NCBI RefSeq assembly: GCF_012971725.1
Contig: NZ_CP048833.1
Location: 1,488,001-1,552,000, forward strand
Length of the DNA: 64,000 nt
DNA from: Pseudomonas multiresinivorans
GTDB taxonomy: Bacteria > Pseudomonadota > Gammaproteobacteria > Pseudomonadales > Pseudomonadaceae
Direction of reading: 5' to 3'
Below the pieces are notes generated by a model. That model was not told the origin of the DNA. It saw only the letters and a program-made list of their open reading frames with translations, and searched no databases. Shown piece after piece: positions 1 through 7,937 of this stretch. A program made the position numbers and the translations under genes. How positions within the stretch are numbered: position 1 is the first letter of the stretch; every line of letters begins with the position of its first letter.

Positions 1-69
1 CCAATGCGACACAAGCGGCTAAGGTTAGCCTTGACCGCACTTTAACGCTCATCCATCCAGGAGCTCTGC

Positions 70-1347
70 ATGACCCAATTGCGCCGGGTCGCCATTGTCG
101 GCGGCAACCGTATTCCCTTCGCCCGCTCCAACACCGTGTACGCCACGGCGAGCAACCAGGAGATGCTGACCTCCGCGCTGGACGGCCTGATCGAGCGCTA
201 CAAGCTGCACGGCGAGCGCCTGGGCGAGGTGGTCGCCGGCGCAGTGCTCAAGCATTCGCGCGACTTCAACCTGACCCGCGAGTGCGTGCTCGGCACGCGC
301 CTGGCGCCGGAGACCCCGGCCTATGACATCCAGCAGGCCTGCGGCACTGGCCTGGAAGCAGCGATCCTGGTGGCCAACAAGATCGCCCTCGGGCAGATCG
401 ACTGCGGCATCGCCGGCGGCGTGGACACCACCTCCGATGCGCCCATCGGCGTCAACGAAGGGCTGCGCAAGATTCTGCTGGAAGCCAACCGCGGCAAGTC
501 CAACGCCGAGAAGATCAAAAGCCTGCTGAAGATCCGCCCGCGCCACCTGATGCCGCACATTCCGAAGAACGGCGAGCCGCGCACCGGGCTGTCGATGGGC
601 GAGCACTGCGAACTGATGGCGCAGACCTGGGCCATCCCGCGCGACGAGCAGGACAAGCTGGCTTACGAGAGCCACCACAAGCTGGCTGCCGCCTATGACG
701 AGGGCTGGCAGAACGACCTGATGACGCCATTCCGCGGCCTGGTGCGCGATCAGAACCTGCGCCCGGACATCAACCTGGAGAAGATCGGCACCCTCAAGCC
801 GGTGTTCGAGCGCGGCCCGCGCGGCACTCTGACGGCGGCCAACTCCACGCCGCTGACCGATGGCGCTTCCGTGGTGCTGCTGGCCAGCGAGGAATGGGCG
901 AAGGCGCGTGGCCTGCCGATCCTGGCGTACTTCAAGGATGGCGAAGCAGCGGCGGTGGATTTCGTCGGTGGCCACGAAGGCTTGCTGATGGCGCCGGTCT
1001 ATGCCGTACCGCGCCTGCTGGCGCGCAATGGCCTGACCCTGCAGGACTTCGACTTCTATGAAATCCACGAGGCCTTCGCCGCCCAGGTGCTGTGCACCCT
1101 CAAGGCCTGGGAAGACGCGGACTACTGCAAGGAGCGCCTGGGGCTGGACGCGCCGCTGGGATCCATCGACCGCAGCAAGCTCAACGTGAAGGGCAGTTCG
1201 CTGGCAGCCGGCCACCCGTTTGCCGCCACTGGCGGGCGCATCGTCGCCAACCTGGCCAAGCTGCTGGATGCCGCTGGCAAGGGGCGTGGGCTGATCTCGA
1301 TCTGCGCCGCGGGCGGCCAGGGTGTGACCGCGATCATCGAACGGTAA
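70..1347 (+). CDS. Acetyl-CoA C-acyltransferase (thiolase, FadI-like)
   Basis: A 425-residue thiolase, which cleaves 3-ketoacyl-CoA with CoA or condenses two acyl-CoAs in the cytoplasm. The nucleophilic Cys is in QQACGTG (C91), the catalytic His in GHPFAATGGR (H382) and the second active-site Cys in CAAGGQG (C412); HEAFAAQ replaces the more usual NEAFA. The length and the insert between residues 145 and 175 fit the FadI branch rather than the ~390-residue AtoB/FadA branch. An AGGAG lies just upstream of the ATG. No FadJ partner is next to it on this side; upstream sequence is outside the window. A hairpin terminator follows. The thiolase class is certain, the exact substrate is not. Confidence 0.9.
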   Translation: MTQLRRVAIVGGNRIPFARSNTVYATASNQEMLTSALDGLIERYKLHGERLGEVVAGAVLKHSRDFNLTRECVLGTRLAPETPAYDIQQACGTGLEAAILVANKIALGQIDCGIAGGVDTTSDAPIGVNEGLRKILLEANRGKSNAEKIKSLLKIRPRHLMPHIPKNGEPRTGLSMGEHCELMAQTWAIPRDEQDKLAYESHHKLAAAYDEGWQNDLMTPFRGLVRDQNLRPDINLEKIGTLKPVFERGPRGTLTAANSTPLTDGASVVLLASEEWAKARGLPILAYFKDGEAAAVDFVGGHEGLLMAPVYAVPRLLARNGLTLQDFDFYEIHEAFAAQVLCTLKAWEDADYCKERLGLDAPLGSIDRSKLNVKGSSLAAGHPFAATGGRIVANLAKLLDAAGKGRGLISICAAGGQGVTAIIER

Positions 1348-1405
1348 TCCAATACAACGGGGCGGCCCTCTTCGCCGACCCGCGATGTAGCAACTCCGTG
1401 ACTTC

Positions 1406-1439
1406 AGGCGGCACCGCGCGAGCGGCGCCGCCTTTTTTT
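1406..1439 (+). terminator. Rho-independent terminator after the thiolase gene
   Basis: AGGCGGC (1406-1412) pairs with GCCGCCT (1427-1433) and is followed directly by a run of seven T. It lies about 60 bases after the thiolase stop codon. Confidence 0.8.
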
Positions 1440-1507
1440 GTCCGCTATTCGCCAAAGCGTCACTTGTAGGAGCAACTGTCTTCTTCTGAAAGCCGGTGCC
1501 TGCGTTG

Positions 1508-1631
1508 GCCCCTCTCCCCAGCCCTCTCCCTGAAGGGAGAGGGAGCTGTCTGTACCGGCTGACGCTGTGGTTTCATCCTGCTCTGAACCAGTCCCCTCTC
1601 CCTTCAGGGAGAGGGTTAGGGAGAGGGCAAG
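1508..1631. repeat. CTCTCCC-type intergenic palindromic repeat, copy 1
   Basis: Two palindromes, CCCTCTCCCTGAAGGGAGAG and its near mirror, are separated by about 60 bases and end in GGGTTAGGGAGAGGG. The same composite occurs at 12290-12411, 14078-14242 and 49194-49312. With the terminator at 1406-1439 it fills the 347-base gap between the thiolase and the Lrp gene; no gene is seen there. Confidence 0.85.
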
Positions 1632-1694
1632 CCCCGCGGAGGATTCACAGACTACGTGGGAGCGGGCTGCGCAATTACCTTCTAGAAACGCCCC

Positions 1695-2141
1695 TCAGCC
1701 ACCCTGCAACATCGCCGGATGGATTCGCCGGGAGAAGGGCGTGGAGAGCACCAGCGAAGTCTTGCTGGTGCCGAACTGGGCGAGGCGGTCGATCAGCTCT
1801 TCCAGTTCCTGGGTGCAGCTCACCGCTACCTTGAGCATCACGCAGGCCTCGCCGGTGATGCGGTAGCAATCGATGATCTGCGGAATTTCCAGCAGCGGAT
1901 CGAGCATGGTCTTGCTGCGGTGGTCGTTCAGGCGCAGTTCGATCAGGCACTGGATCGAACGGCCCATCTTCGACAGGTCTACGCTGGCGTGGTAGCCGGT
2001 GATCACGCCTTCGGCTTCCAGGCGCGCCACACGGTCGGCCACGGCGGGCGGGGAAAGGTTGATGCGTCGGGCCAGTTCGGCGAAGGACAGGCGGCCGTCT
2101 TCCAGCAAGGCGGCGAGCAGGGCGCGGTCGTATTTGTCCAT
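1695..2141 (-). CDS. Lrp/AsnC family transcriptional regulator
   Basis: A 148-residue protein with the standard Lrp layout: an N-terminal helix-turn-helix (about residues 4-50, with FAELARRINLSPPAVADRVARLE) and a C-terminal RAM ligand-binding domain (about 65-140, with IIDCYRITGEACVMLKV). Members of this family sense amino acids or related small molecules as oligomers. It is divergent from the EamA exporter gene, with 163 bases between the starts, so control of that exporter is the natural inference. GAGG precedes the start. Family assignment is secure; the ligand is unknown. Confidence 0.9.
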   Translation of the reverse strand: MDKYDRALLAALLEDGRLSFAELARRINLSPPAVADRVARLEAEGVITGYHASVDLSKMGRSIQCLIELRLNDHRSKTMLDPLLEIPQIIDCYRITGEACVMLKVAVSCTQELEELIDRLAQFGTSKTSLVLSTPFSRRIHPAMLQGG

Positions 2142-2242
2142 CAGTCTTGCCTCGGCATTCTGGTTAAAACAGATTCAACGGAAAAGGACCGGAAAATCCA
2201 TCGATTGAAAAGTGTTACGCCGCTATTGGCGTTGTCTGTGCC

Positions 2243-2271
2243 TTATCCGTGGGTGGATGCCTGCATAAAAT
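2243..2271 (+). promoter_or_regulatory. Possible sigma70 promoter of the EamA exporter
   Basis: TTATCC, a 17-base spacer and TAAAAT lie 34 bases upstream of the exporter start. The -10 is good and the -35 poor, which would fit an activated promoter such as one served by the divergent Lrp-type protein. Read by eye only. Confidence 0.35.
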
Positions 2272-2304
2272 GAATCGCCCCACCCGCCTTGTCGAGCCCC
2301 TTTC

Positions 2305-3207
2305 ATGACCACCCTGCCCATGCCCAGAGCCCGCGTCTCCCTGACCCTGATCGCCGCGTTCTTCGCCCTCTATTTCATCTGGGGCTCGACCTACCTGGTC
2401 ATCCGTATCGGTGTCGAATCCTGGCCGCCGATGCTGATGGCCGGCTGCCGCTTCATCATCGCCGGGGCGATCCTGTTCGCCTGGATGCTCTGGCGCGGTG
2501 CGCCGTTGCCGACCTTCAAGCAGTGCTTGTCGGCGGGCGCCATTGGCATCCTGCTGCTCAGCTGCGGCAATGGCGGGGTGACGGTGGCCGAGCACTGGGG
2601 CGTGGCTTCGGGTGTGGCGGCGTTGGCTGTGGCAACCGTGCCGCTGTTCACCCTGGTGTTCGGACGCTTCTTCGGCAACAGGACCAACGCGCTGGAGTGG
2701 GCCGGCATCGCCCTTGGCCTGTTCGGCATCGTGCTCCTCAACCTTGGCTCAAACCTGCAGGGCAGCCCGGCGGGCGCGGCGCTGATCATCTTTGCGGCGG
2801 CCACCTGGGCCTTCGGCTCGGTATGGAGCCGGCGCCTGGACCTGCCCGCCGGCGCCATGGCCAGCGCGGTAGAGATGCTGGTGGGCGGCGGCGTGCTGCT
2901 GCTGGGCAGCCTGCTCAGCGGCGAGCGCCTGGAGCAGATGCCCACCGCCGCCGGCTGGGGCGCGCTGGCCTACCTGGTGGTCTTCGGCTCGATCATCGCC
3001 TTCAGCGCCTACATGTACCTGCTGGCCAATGTGCGCCCGGCGGCGGCGACCAGCTACGCCTACGTCAATCCGGCGGTGGCGGTGATGCTCGGCGTGGTGT
3101 TCGCCGGCGAGCACATTGGCCTGGCGGAATCCCTGGCGATGGCGGTGATCATCAGCGCGGTGGTCCTGATCGGCCTGCCGCAGTGGCGCCGCGGCCCCGC
3201 GAACTGA
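2305..3207 (+). CDS. EamA/DMT family exporter (YedA-like)
   Basis: A 300-residue inner-membrane protein with about ten hydrophobic segments forming two EamA repeats (roughly residues 10-145 and 155-295). The opening LIAAFFALYFIWGSTYLVIRI and the second-half PAAATSYAYVNPAVAVMLG are typical of the drug/metabolite transporter superfamily. Such proteins usually export amino acids, metabolites or drugs. It is divergent from an Lrp/AsnC regulator, a pairing common for amino-acid exporters, so amino-acid efflux is a reasonable guess but unproved. A terminator shared with the convergent rhodanese gene follows. Confidence 0.88.
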   Translation: MTTLPMPRARVSLTLIAAFFALYFIWGSTYLVIRIGVESWPPMLMAGCRFIIAGAILFAWMLWRGAPLPTFKQCLSAGAIGILLLSCGNGGVTVAEHWGVASGVAALAVATVPLFTLVFGRFFGNRTNALEWAGIALGLFGIVLLNLGSNLQGSPAGAALIIFAAATWAFGSVWSRRLDLPAGAMASAVEMLVGGGVLLLGSLLSGERLEQMPTAAGWGALAYLVVFGSIIAFSAYMYLLANVRPAAATSYAYVNPAVAVMLGVVFAGEHIGLAESLAMAVIISAVVLIGLPQWRRGPAN

Positions 3208-3220
3208 TCCCGGAACGCAA

Positions 3221-3262
3221 AGCGCCCGCCCACAGGAGACTGTCGGCGGGCGCTGTGCTTTT
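3221..3262. terminator. Bidirectional terminator between convergent genes
   Basis: AGCGCCCGCC (3221-3230) pairs with GGCGGGCGCT (3245-3254), and ACAG-GAGA-CTGT forms an inner stem. T-rich sequence follows on the plus strand and TTTGCG on the minus strand. It sits between the EamA gene and the end of the leftward rhodanese gene. Confidence 0.8.
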
Positions 3263-3271
3263 CGGCGCGGG

Positions 3272-4855
3272 TCAGATCACGAAGAAGCCGTGGGTGCCGT
3301 CGCGGCCCAGTTGCTCGACCAGGCCGAACTCCCAGTCCAGATAGCCCTGCATGGCTTCACGCGGGTTGTCGGTGCCTTCGTACGGACGGCGGTAGCGATC
3401 GATGCGCGGTGCCGCCAGGCGGCTTTCGCCTTCCTCGGTGGGCAGGCCCGCGGCGACCCAGGCACCGGTGCCGCCATCGAGCAGGAACACCGGCTTGTTG
3501 CTCAGGGCTTCCACTTCCGCCACGGCGAAGCGCGCCAGCAGACTGCTGCCGCAGGTAAGCACATAGCGCTCGGCATTGCCCAGCTGCGCCACTGCCTGCT
3601 TCAGCTGGCTGCGCAGGGCCCAGGCGGCGCCGGGGATGTGGCGCTTCACGTAGTTGGCGCTGGCGGTGAAGTCGAGCACGGCGGTGCCCGGTTCGCGCAA
3701 CCAGCTGGCCAGGGTCTGCGGGCTGATGGTCTCAGCCTGAGGCTTGGGCGGCAGCGGCGCATTCCACGCGCCCTGTTCGCTGAAGTCGGCGGCAGACAGC
3801 CCATCCAGCACTGCCACCTGCCAGCCCATCTGGGCCAGCCAGGAGGCGCTCATGTTGGCGCGTACGCCGTCGTCGTCCACCAGCACCAGACGCGCACCGC
3901 GCACGCTGGCGACGTGGTCGGTTTCCTGCACCAGCTGGCCGCCGGGAGTCGAGCGCGAACCCGGAAGGTGGCCGGCTTCGTACTCTTCCGGTGTGCGCAC
4001 GTCGAACAGGTAGGTGGTGCGTTTGGTTTCGGCCTGCCATTGGCGCAGGCCGGCCAGGTCGATACGCGCAACGTTCGCGCGGTCAGCCACGGCGCGGGCG
4101 CGCTGGGCGGCGGACTCGCGAGTAGTGGCGGAAACCTCGGCGAAGCGCCGGGCCTGCCCATGCTCCAGCTGCTGGCCGGCCAGGGTCCAGCCGATGGTGC
4201 CGTTGCGCAGCGCCGACACCGGGTTGGGAATGCCGGCGTTCACCAGCGACTGGGTGCCGATGATGCTGCGGGTGCGCCCGGCGCAGTTGACGATGACGCG
4301 GGTGGCCGGGTTCGGTGCCAGCTCGGCAACGCGCAGCACCAGTTCGGCGCCCGGCACGCTGACGCCGCTGGGGATACTCATGGTCTGGTACTCGTCGAAG
4401 CGGCGGGCGTCGAGCACCACCACGTCGGCCTGGGCATCGAGCAGCGCCTTCACTTCCTCGGCGGCCAGCGACGGAGTGTGACGCTCGGCCTCCACCAGTT
4501 CGCCGAACGACTTGCTCGGCACGTTCACGTCCTTGAACAGCTCGCCACCGGCCTCGCGCCAGCCGGCGAGCCCGCCGTCGAGCACGGCCACGTCGCTGTA
4601 GCCCAGCGCCAGCAGGCGCTGCGCGGCGATCTGCGCCAGGCCTTCGCCGTCGTCATAGACGGTGACCGGCGTATCACGGCGCGGCACGCGGGCGTAGATC
4701 TCCAGCTCCAGCTTGGACAGCGGCACGTTGGCGGCGAACAGCGGGTGTTCCTGGGCGAATGGGTCTTCCTCGCGCACGTCCAGCAATGCCAGCTCCTGGC
4801 GGGCGAGGAGGGCGGCGCGGATATCGTGGAAGGAGCGACGGGTGATCTGGCTCAT
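3272..4855 (-). CDS. Rhodanese-related sulfurtransferase with four rhodanese domains
   Basis: A 527-residue protein made of four tandem rhodanese folds (about residues 8-112, 125-235, 262-362 and 376-475). Only the second (NCAGRTRS, C191) and fourth (TCGSSLL, C435) keep a cysteine in the active-site loop. The first and third have aspartate there (YDDGEG near D69, DDDGVRA near D328) and are probably structural. Rhodaneses transfer sulfane sulfur. The start overlaps the stop of the upstream thiol dioxygenase by four bases (ATGA), so the two are co-translated: the oxygenase makes a sulfinate from a thiol and this protein probably handles released sulfur. The cytoplasmic location is inferred from the lack of a signal peptide. 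Confidence 0.88.
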   Translation of the reverse strand: MSQITRRSFHDIRAALLARQELALLDVREEDPFAQEHPLFAANVPLSKLELEIYARVPRRDTPVTVYDDGEGLAQIAAQRLLALGYSDVAVLDGGLAGWREAGGELFKDVNVPSKSFGELVEAERHTPSLAAEEVKALLDAQADVVVLDARRFDEYQTMSIPSGVSVPGAELVLRVAELAPNPATRVIVNCAGRTRSIIGTQSLVNAGIPNPVSALRNGTIGWTLAGQQLEHGQARRFAEVSATTRESAAQRARAVADRANVARIDLAGLRQWQAETKRTTYLFDVRTPEEYEAGHLPGSRSTPGGQLVQETDHVASVRGARLVLVDDDGVRANMSASWLAQMGWQVAVLDGLSAADFSEQGAWNAPLPPKPQAETISPQTLASWLREPGTAVLDFTASANYVKRHIPGAAWALRSQLKQAVAQLGNAERYVLTCGSSLLARFAVAEVEALSNKPVFLLDGGTGAWVAAGLPTEEGESRLAAPRIDRYRRPYEGTDNPREAMQGYLDWEFGLVEQLGRDGTHGFFVI

Positions 4856-5457
4856 GCAGGGTTCTCTTTCGACAGGTCCCAGATATTGGGCAACTGGCTG
4901 TTGGAATAGCCGGAGATGAAGGGTTTCTCTTCACCATCGGCACTGAAGACGGCACGCCGCACTGCGCCGATGTTGGCGCCGTAGACGTGGATGCTGATGG
5001 AGGGCTGGTCGGCGAAGGCATTGCTGACCTGGTGGATGTCGCCGATGCGGGGTGACACCGCCTCCACTTCGCCCGGCTCCAGGCGATGCGGCTCGCCCAC
5101 GGGCTGCAGGTTGCCATCGGCGGCGAAGGCGAACGGCTGCGAATACTCGGCGCCGCGCAGCATGCCGATCAGGCCCCAGACACGGTGGTCGTGCACTGGC
5201 GTGCGCTGGCCCGGGCCCCAGACGAAGCTGACCACCGAGAAGCGCTGCCGCGAATCGGCGTGCAGCAGGTACTGCTGGTAACGCTGCGGGTCGGGGCGGG
5301 CGTAGTCCTCGGGCAGCCAGTCGTCATGGCGCACCAGTTCGGCGAGCAGCGGGCGGGCTTCGGCGAGCAGCGCGGCTTCGTCGGGAGCGGTGTCGATCAG
5401 GGCTGCCAGATCGCCGATGAACTGGCGCAGGCGGTCGAGGCGAAGGGGAGCTGACAT
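4852..5457 (-). CDS. 3-mercaptopropionate dioxygenase (cysteine dioxygenase family)
   Basis: A 201-residue cupin thiol dioxygenase that adds O2 to a thiol to give a sulfinic acid, using non-haem Fe(II). The iron ligands H89, H91 (PVHDHRVWG) and H142 (DIHQVSN) and the S155-H157-Y159 triad (SISIHVYG) are all present. Gln62 takes the place of the arginine that binds the cysteine carboxylate in mammalian enzymes; this is the feature of the bacterial 3-mercaptopropionate branch characterised in P. aeruginosa. It is first in a two-gene leftward operon with the tetra-rhodanese and divergent from a LysR gene. Activity on cysteine as a side substrate cannot be excluded. Confidence 0.9.
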   Translation of the reverse strand: MSAPLRLDRLRQFIGDLAALIDTAPDEAALLAEARPLLAELVRHDDWLPEDYARPDPQRYQQYLLHADSRQRFSVVSFVWGPGQRTPVHDHRVWGLIGMLRGAEYSQPFAFAADGNLQPVGEPHRLEPGEVEAVSPRIGDIHQVSNAFADQPSISIHVYGANIGAVRRAVFSADGEEKPFISGYSNSQLPNIWDLSKENPA

Positions 5458-5516
5458 GCGGGGGATTCACTCCGGAAGGTTCTGGCGCTACGGTAGCAAA
5501 CGCGTTTTTATTCCTG

Positions 5517-5545
5517 AAATGCATTTTGAATCTAAGCTAATATGC
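5517..5545. promoter_or_regulatory. Possible LysR-type operator between the dioxygenase and LysR genes
   Basis: The palindrome AAATGCATTT (5517-5526) is followed by AATATGC (5539-5545). GCATTTT and AATATGC form an imperfect inverted pair spaced by 11 bases. The heptamer AATATGC recurs as a perfect inverted repeat upstream of the flavin monooxygenase gene (6687-6707). A role for the adjacent LysR protein is inferred. Confidence 0.4.
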
Positions 5546-5570
5546 GAGAAATGCAATTGGTGCCAGCCCC

Positions 5571-6467
5571 ATGAAGATCGACGACATCGATGCCTTCGTC
5601 GCGGTGATCCGCAACGCCTCCCTCAGCCAGGCCGCCGAGAGCCTTGGCCTGACCCAGTCAGCCATCACCCGGCGGGTGCAGAGCCTGGAGGAATCCCTCG
5701 GGGTGGAGCTGCTGGACCGCAACACCAAGCCGCTCAAGCCCACTGCCGCCGGGCGCCGCGTGTTCGAGCAGTGCTTGCGGGTGATGCGCGAGGTGGACGG
5801 CCTGCGTGAGCTGGTGGCCAGCGACAGCGCGCCCAGCGGCGTGTTGCGCCTGGGCGTGCCGCAGAGCATCGGCGAGGTGGTTTTGCTTGAGGCCCTGCAG
5901 CGGCTGGCCGGTGAATACCCGGAGCTGCGCGCGCAGGTCAGCAGCGGTTGGGGCAGCCATCTGCTGGCTCGGCTGGAGAATGCCGAGCTGGACGCGGCTG
6001 TGGTGCTGTTCCCGCCGAGCAAGGTGTTCCCCGACGACTTTGGTGCGACGCCGCTGGGTCGTGTCGAACTCTGCGTGGTCGTGTCGAAAGACTGTGACGT
6101 GCGGGCCCGTCGCCTGCTCGATTGCTACCAGCGCGGCTGGGTGCTCAACCCCGACGGCTGCGGCTTCCGTGCTGGTCTGCAACGTGCCTTGGCGGACCAG
6201 GGACTGGCGCTGCAATTGAACCTGGAAACCTTCGGCAGCGAGCTGCAGCTCGGCCTGGTGGCCGAAGGGCGCGGGCTGGGCCTCGTGCCGGCGCCGGCCC
6301 TCGCGCGCAGTCGCTACCGCGATCAGTTGCGGGTCTTGGAGCTGGAGGACTTCCAGCCGTTGATCCAGCTGTGGCTGGTACGTCCGCGTTTGCTCGGTAA
6401 CCTCGAAACGCCGGCGCGGCTGTTCGGCCAGGCCGTGGCCGAAGGTCTCGATATCGCGACGAGCTGA
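5571..6467 (+). CDS. LysR family transcriptional regulator of the organosulfur locus
   Basis: A 298-residue LysR-type regulator. The N-terminal helix-turn-helix (residues 1-60, with SLSQAAESLGLTQSAITRRV) is followed by a periplasmic-binding-protein-like effector domain (about 90-295). It starts 113 bases from the divergent dioxygenase and precedes the sulfonate operon, so it is well placed to control both. AATATGC half-sites lie on both sides of it. The inducer is unknown; a sulfur metabolite is the obvious candidate. A repeat-rich gap of 370 bases follows. Confidence 0.88.
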   Translation: MKIDDIDAFVAVIRNASLSQAAESLGLTQSAITRRVQSLEESLGVELLDRNTKPLKPTAAGRRVFEQCLRVMREVDGLRELVASDSAPSGVLRLGVPQSIGEVVLLEALQRLAGEYPELRAQVSSGWGSHLLARLENAELDAAVVLFPPSKVFPDDFGATPLGRVELCVVVSKDCDVRARRLLDCYQRGWVLNPDGCGFRAGLQRALADQGLALQLNLETFGSELQLGLVAEGRGLGLVPAPALARSRYRDQLRVLELEDFQPLIQLWLVRPRLLGNLETPARLFGQAVAEGLDIATS

Positions 6468-6491
6468 CTTCGCTGCACCCACTTCCACCTT

Positions 6492-6515
6492 GTAGGAGCG
6501 AGCTTGCTCGCGAAC
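6492..6515 (+). repeat. REP element (GTAGGAGCGAGCTTGCTCGC), single copy
   Basis: A palindromic Pseudomonas REP-type unit downstream of the LysR gene. Further copies are single at 12223 and 34872, and as inverted pairs at 15153-15229, 17504-17580, 26956-27033, 49126-49372 and 54093-54169. Confidence 0.85.
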
Positions 6516-6540
6516 CCCTCGACGCCACGTCTCTCTCGGA

Positions 6541-6614
6541 GGGCGGATAACCCGGAACGGGTTATCCGCCGATGTACCTCGCGGCGGATAACGCTGGCGC
6601 GTTATGCGCCCTAC
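6541..6614. repeat. GCGGATAAC-type palindromic repeat, copy 1
   Basis: GGCGGATAAC-N10-GTTATCCGCC is followed by a second unit, GCGGATAACGCTGGCGCGTT, ending in ATGCGCCCTACG. Related units are at 34764-34850 and 54206-54238, always next to a GTAGGAGCGAG element. Confidence 0.75.
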
Positions 6615-6686
6615 GATCCTGATTCGCCGCACCTGTTGTCCTTGTAGAAGCGCAGAAAATCCCACTCTGCAACTTGATTGCGTCTG

Positions 6687-6707
6687 AATATGCGTAATAA
6701 GCATATT
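6687..6707. promoter_or_regulatory. Perfect inverted repeat upstream of the sulfonate operon
   Basis: AATATGC, a 7-base spacer and GCATATT lie in the A+T-rich leader about 130 bases before the flavin monooxygenase start. The size and spacing fit a LysR-type recognition site, and the same heptamer occurs in the LysR promoter region (5539-5545). The rest of 6615-6837 holds no gene that I can support. Confidence 0.45.
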
Positions 6708-6837
6708 AGGATATGACAAAAATGAATTTCCATCATGAAGTGCTTGCCTATAGCTTCTAAGAACAACGTCTACACCGACGTTTTTCTTATAACGAAAGCC
6801 GCCGACCTTATGCAGCGGCCCAGGCGAGGGCAACACA

Positions 6838-7926
6838 GTGAGCGTGGAAATTCTCGGCATGATCACCGCCACCCCGAGTTCCGAGGTGGACCAGCCGCTG
6901 GGGGAAGCGGTGGATGCCGGATTCGTCCGGCGCTTCGCCCAGGCCCATGAGGACGCTGGTTTCGACCGCGTACTGGTGGGTTACTTCAGCAATGCCGCCG
7001 AGGGGGCAGTGGTCAGCTCCTTCGTCGCCGCCGCTACCCGTCGGCTGGGCATCCTGCTGGCCTATCGACCCGGTGTGATCGCGCCGCCTCTGGCTGCCCG
7101 GCAACTTGCCACCCTCGATCAGTTCAGCGATGGCCGCCTGGCCCTCAACGTGGTCAGCGGCGGCAACGACGAAGACCTCGCCCGCGACGGCGACTACCTC
7201 GAGCACGACCGCCGCTACGCCCGTGCCGACGAATACCTGCAAGCGCTGCGCGACATCTGGACCGCTGAAGGCCCGGTGGACTTCGATGGCGAGTTCTACC
7301 GCTTCCAGGGTGCCTCGCCTGCCGTGCGTCCGCAGCAGAAACCGCACATCCCGATCTACTTCAGCGGCTCCTCGGATGCCGCCATCGACGTCGCGGCGAA
7401 GCACGCGGACACCTACATGCTCTGGGGCGAGCCGCTGGCCGCCGTCGACGGCCATATTCGTCGCGTGCGTGCTGCTGCGCATGCGCAGGGGCGTGATCCA
7501 CGCTTCTCGGTGTCCTTCCGCCCCATCGTCGCCGATACCGAGGAAGCCGCCTGGAAGCGCGCCGCCGAAGTGCTAGAACAGGTGCGGGAGAACCGTACCC
7601 GCCTGGGCCTGCCGCTCAATGACCACCAGCCGGAGAACGTCGGTTCCCAGCGCCTGCTGGCCGCAGCGCAGCAGGGCGAGGTGCTCGACACACGCCTGTG
7701 GACCGGCGTGGCCCGGCTTACCGGTGCGCGCTGGAACTCCACCGCGCTGGTCGGTACGCCCGAGCAGGTCGCCGCCGCGCTGGGCGAGTACTACCGCCTG
7801 GGCGTTTCCACTTTCCTGATCCGTGGCTTCGACCCGCTCGGCGATGCCGTGCGCTACGGCCAGGGCCTGATTCCCGCCATCCATGACCATATCGCCCGCC
7901 TGCCGCAACTGCGGCGCGTCGGCTGA
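6838..7926 (+). CDS. FMNH2-dependent alkanesulfonate monooxygenase-like (SsuD family)
   Basis: A 362-residue luciferase-like monooxygenase that would use reduced flavin and O2 to release sulfite from an organosulfonate. LAYRPGVIAPPLAARQLATL, VVSGGNDEDLARDGDYLEHDRRYARADEYL-type residues (about 100-140) and YFSGSSDAAIDVAAKHADTY (about 178-198) match the SsuD/MsuD group. The start is GTG, chosen because GAGGG lies 7-11 bases upstream. It heads the operon and is 11 bases from the next gene, a sulfonate binding protein. No dedicated flavin reductase is seen nearby, so reduced FMN must come from elsewhere. The substrate may differ from that of E. coli SsuD. Confidence 0.87.
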   Translation: MSVEILGMITATPSSEVDQPLGEAVDAGFVRRFAQAHEDAGFDRVLVGYFSNAAEGAVVSSFVAAATRRLGILLAYRPGVIAPPLAARQLATLDQFSDGRLALNVVSGGNDEDLARDGDYLEHDRRYARADEYLQALRDIWTAEGPVDFDGEFYRFQGASPAVRPQQKPHIPIYFSGSSDAAIDVAAKHADTYMLWGEPLAAVDGHIRRVRAAAHAQGRDPRFSVSFRPIVADTEEAAWKRAAEVLEQVRENRTRLGLPLNDHQPENVGSQRLLAAAQQGEVLDTRLWTGVARLTGARWNSTALVGTPEQVAAALGEYYRLGVSTFLIRGFDPLGDAVRYGQGLIPAIHDHIARLPQLRRVG

Positions 7927-7937
7927 GGAGCTTTTCG

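Noticed and set aside
49..1455. A 468-codon minus-strand frame opposite the thiolase
   Set aside because: Antisense shadow; the plus-strand thiolase has all catalytic residues.
5658..6872. A 404-codon minus-strand frame across the LysR gene
   Set aside because: Antisense shadow of the LysR gene extended through repeats; no recognisable domain.
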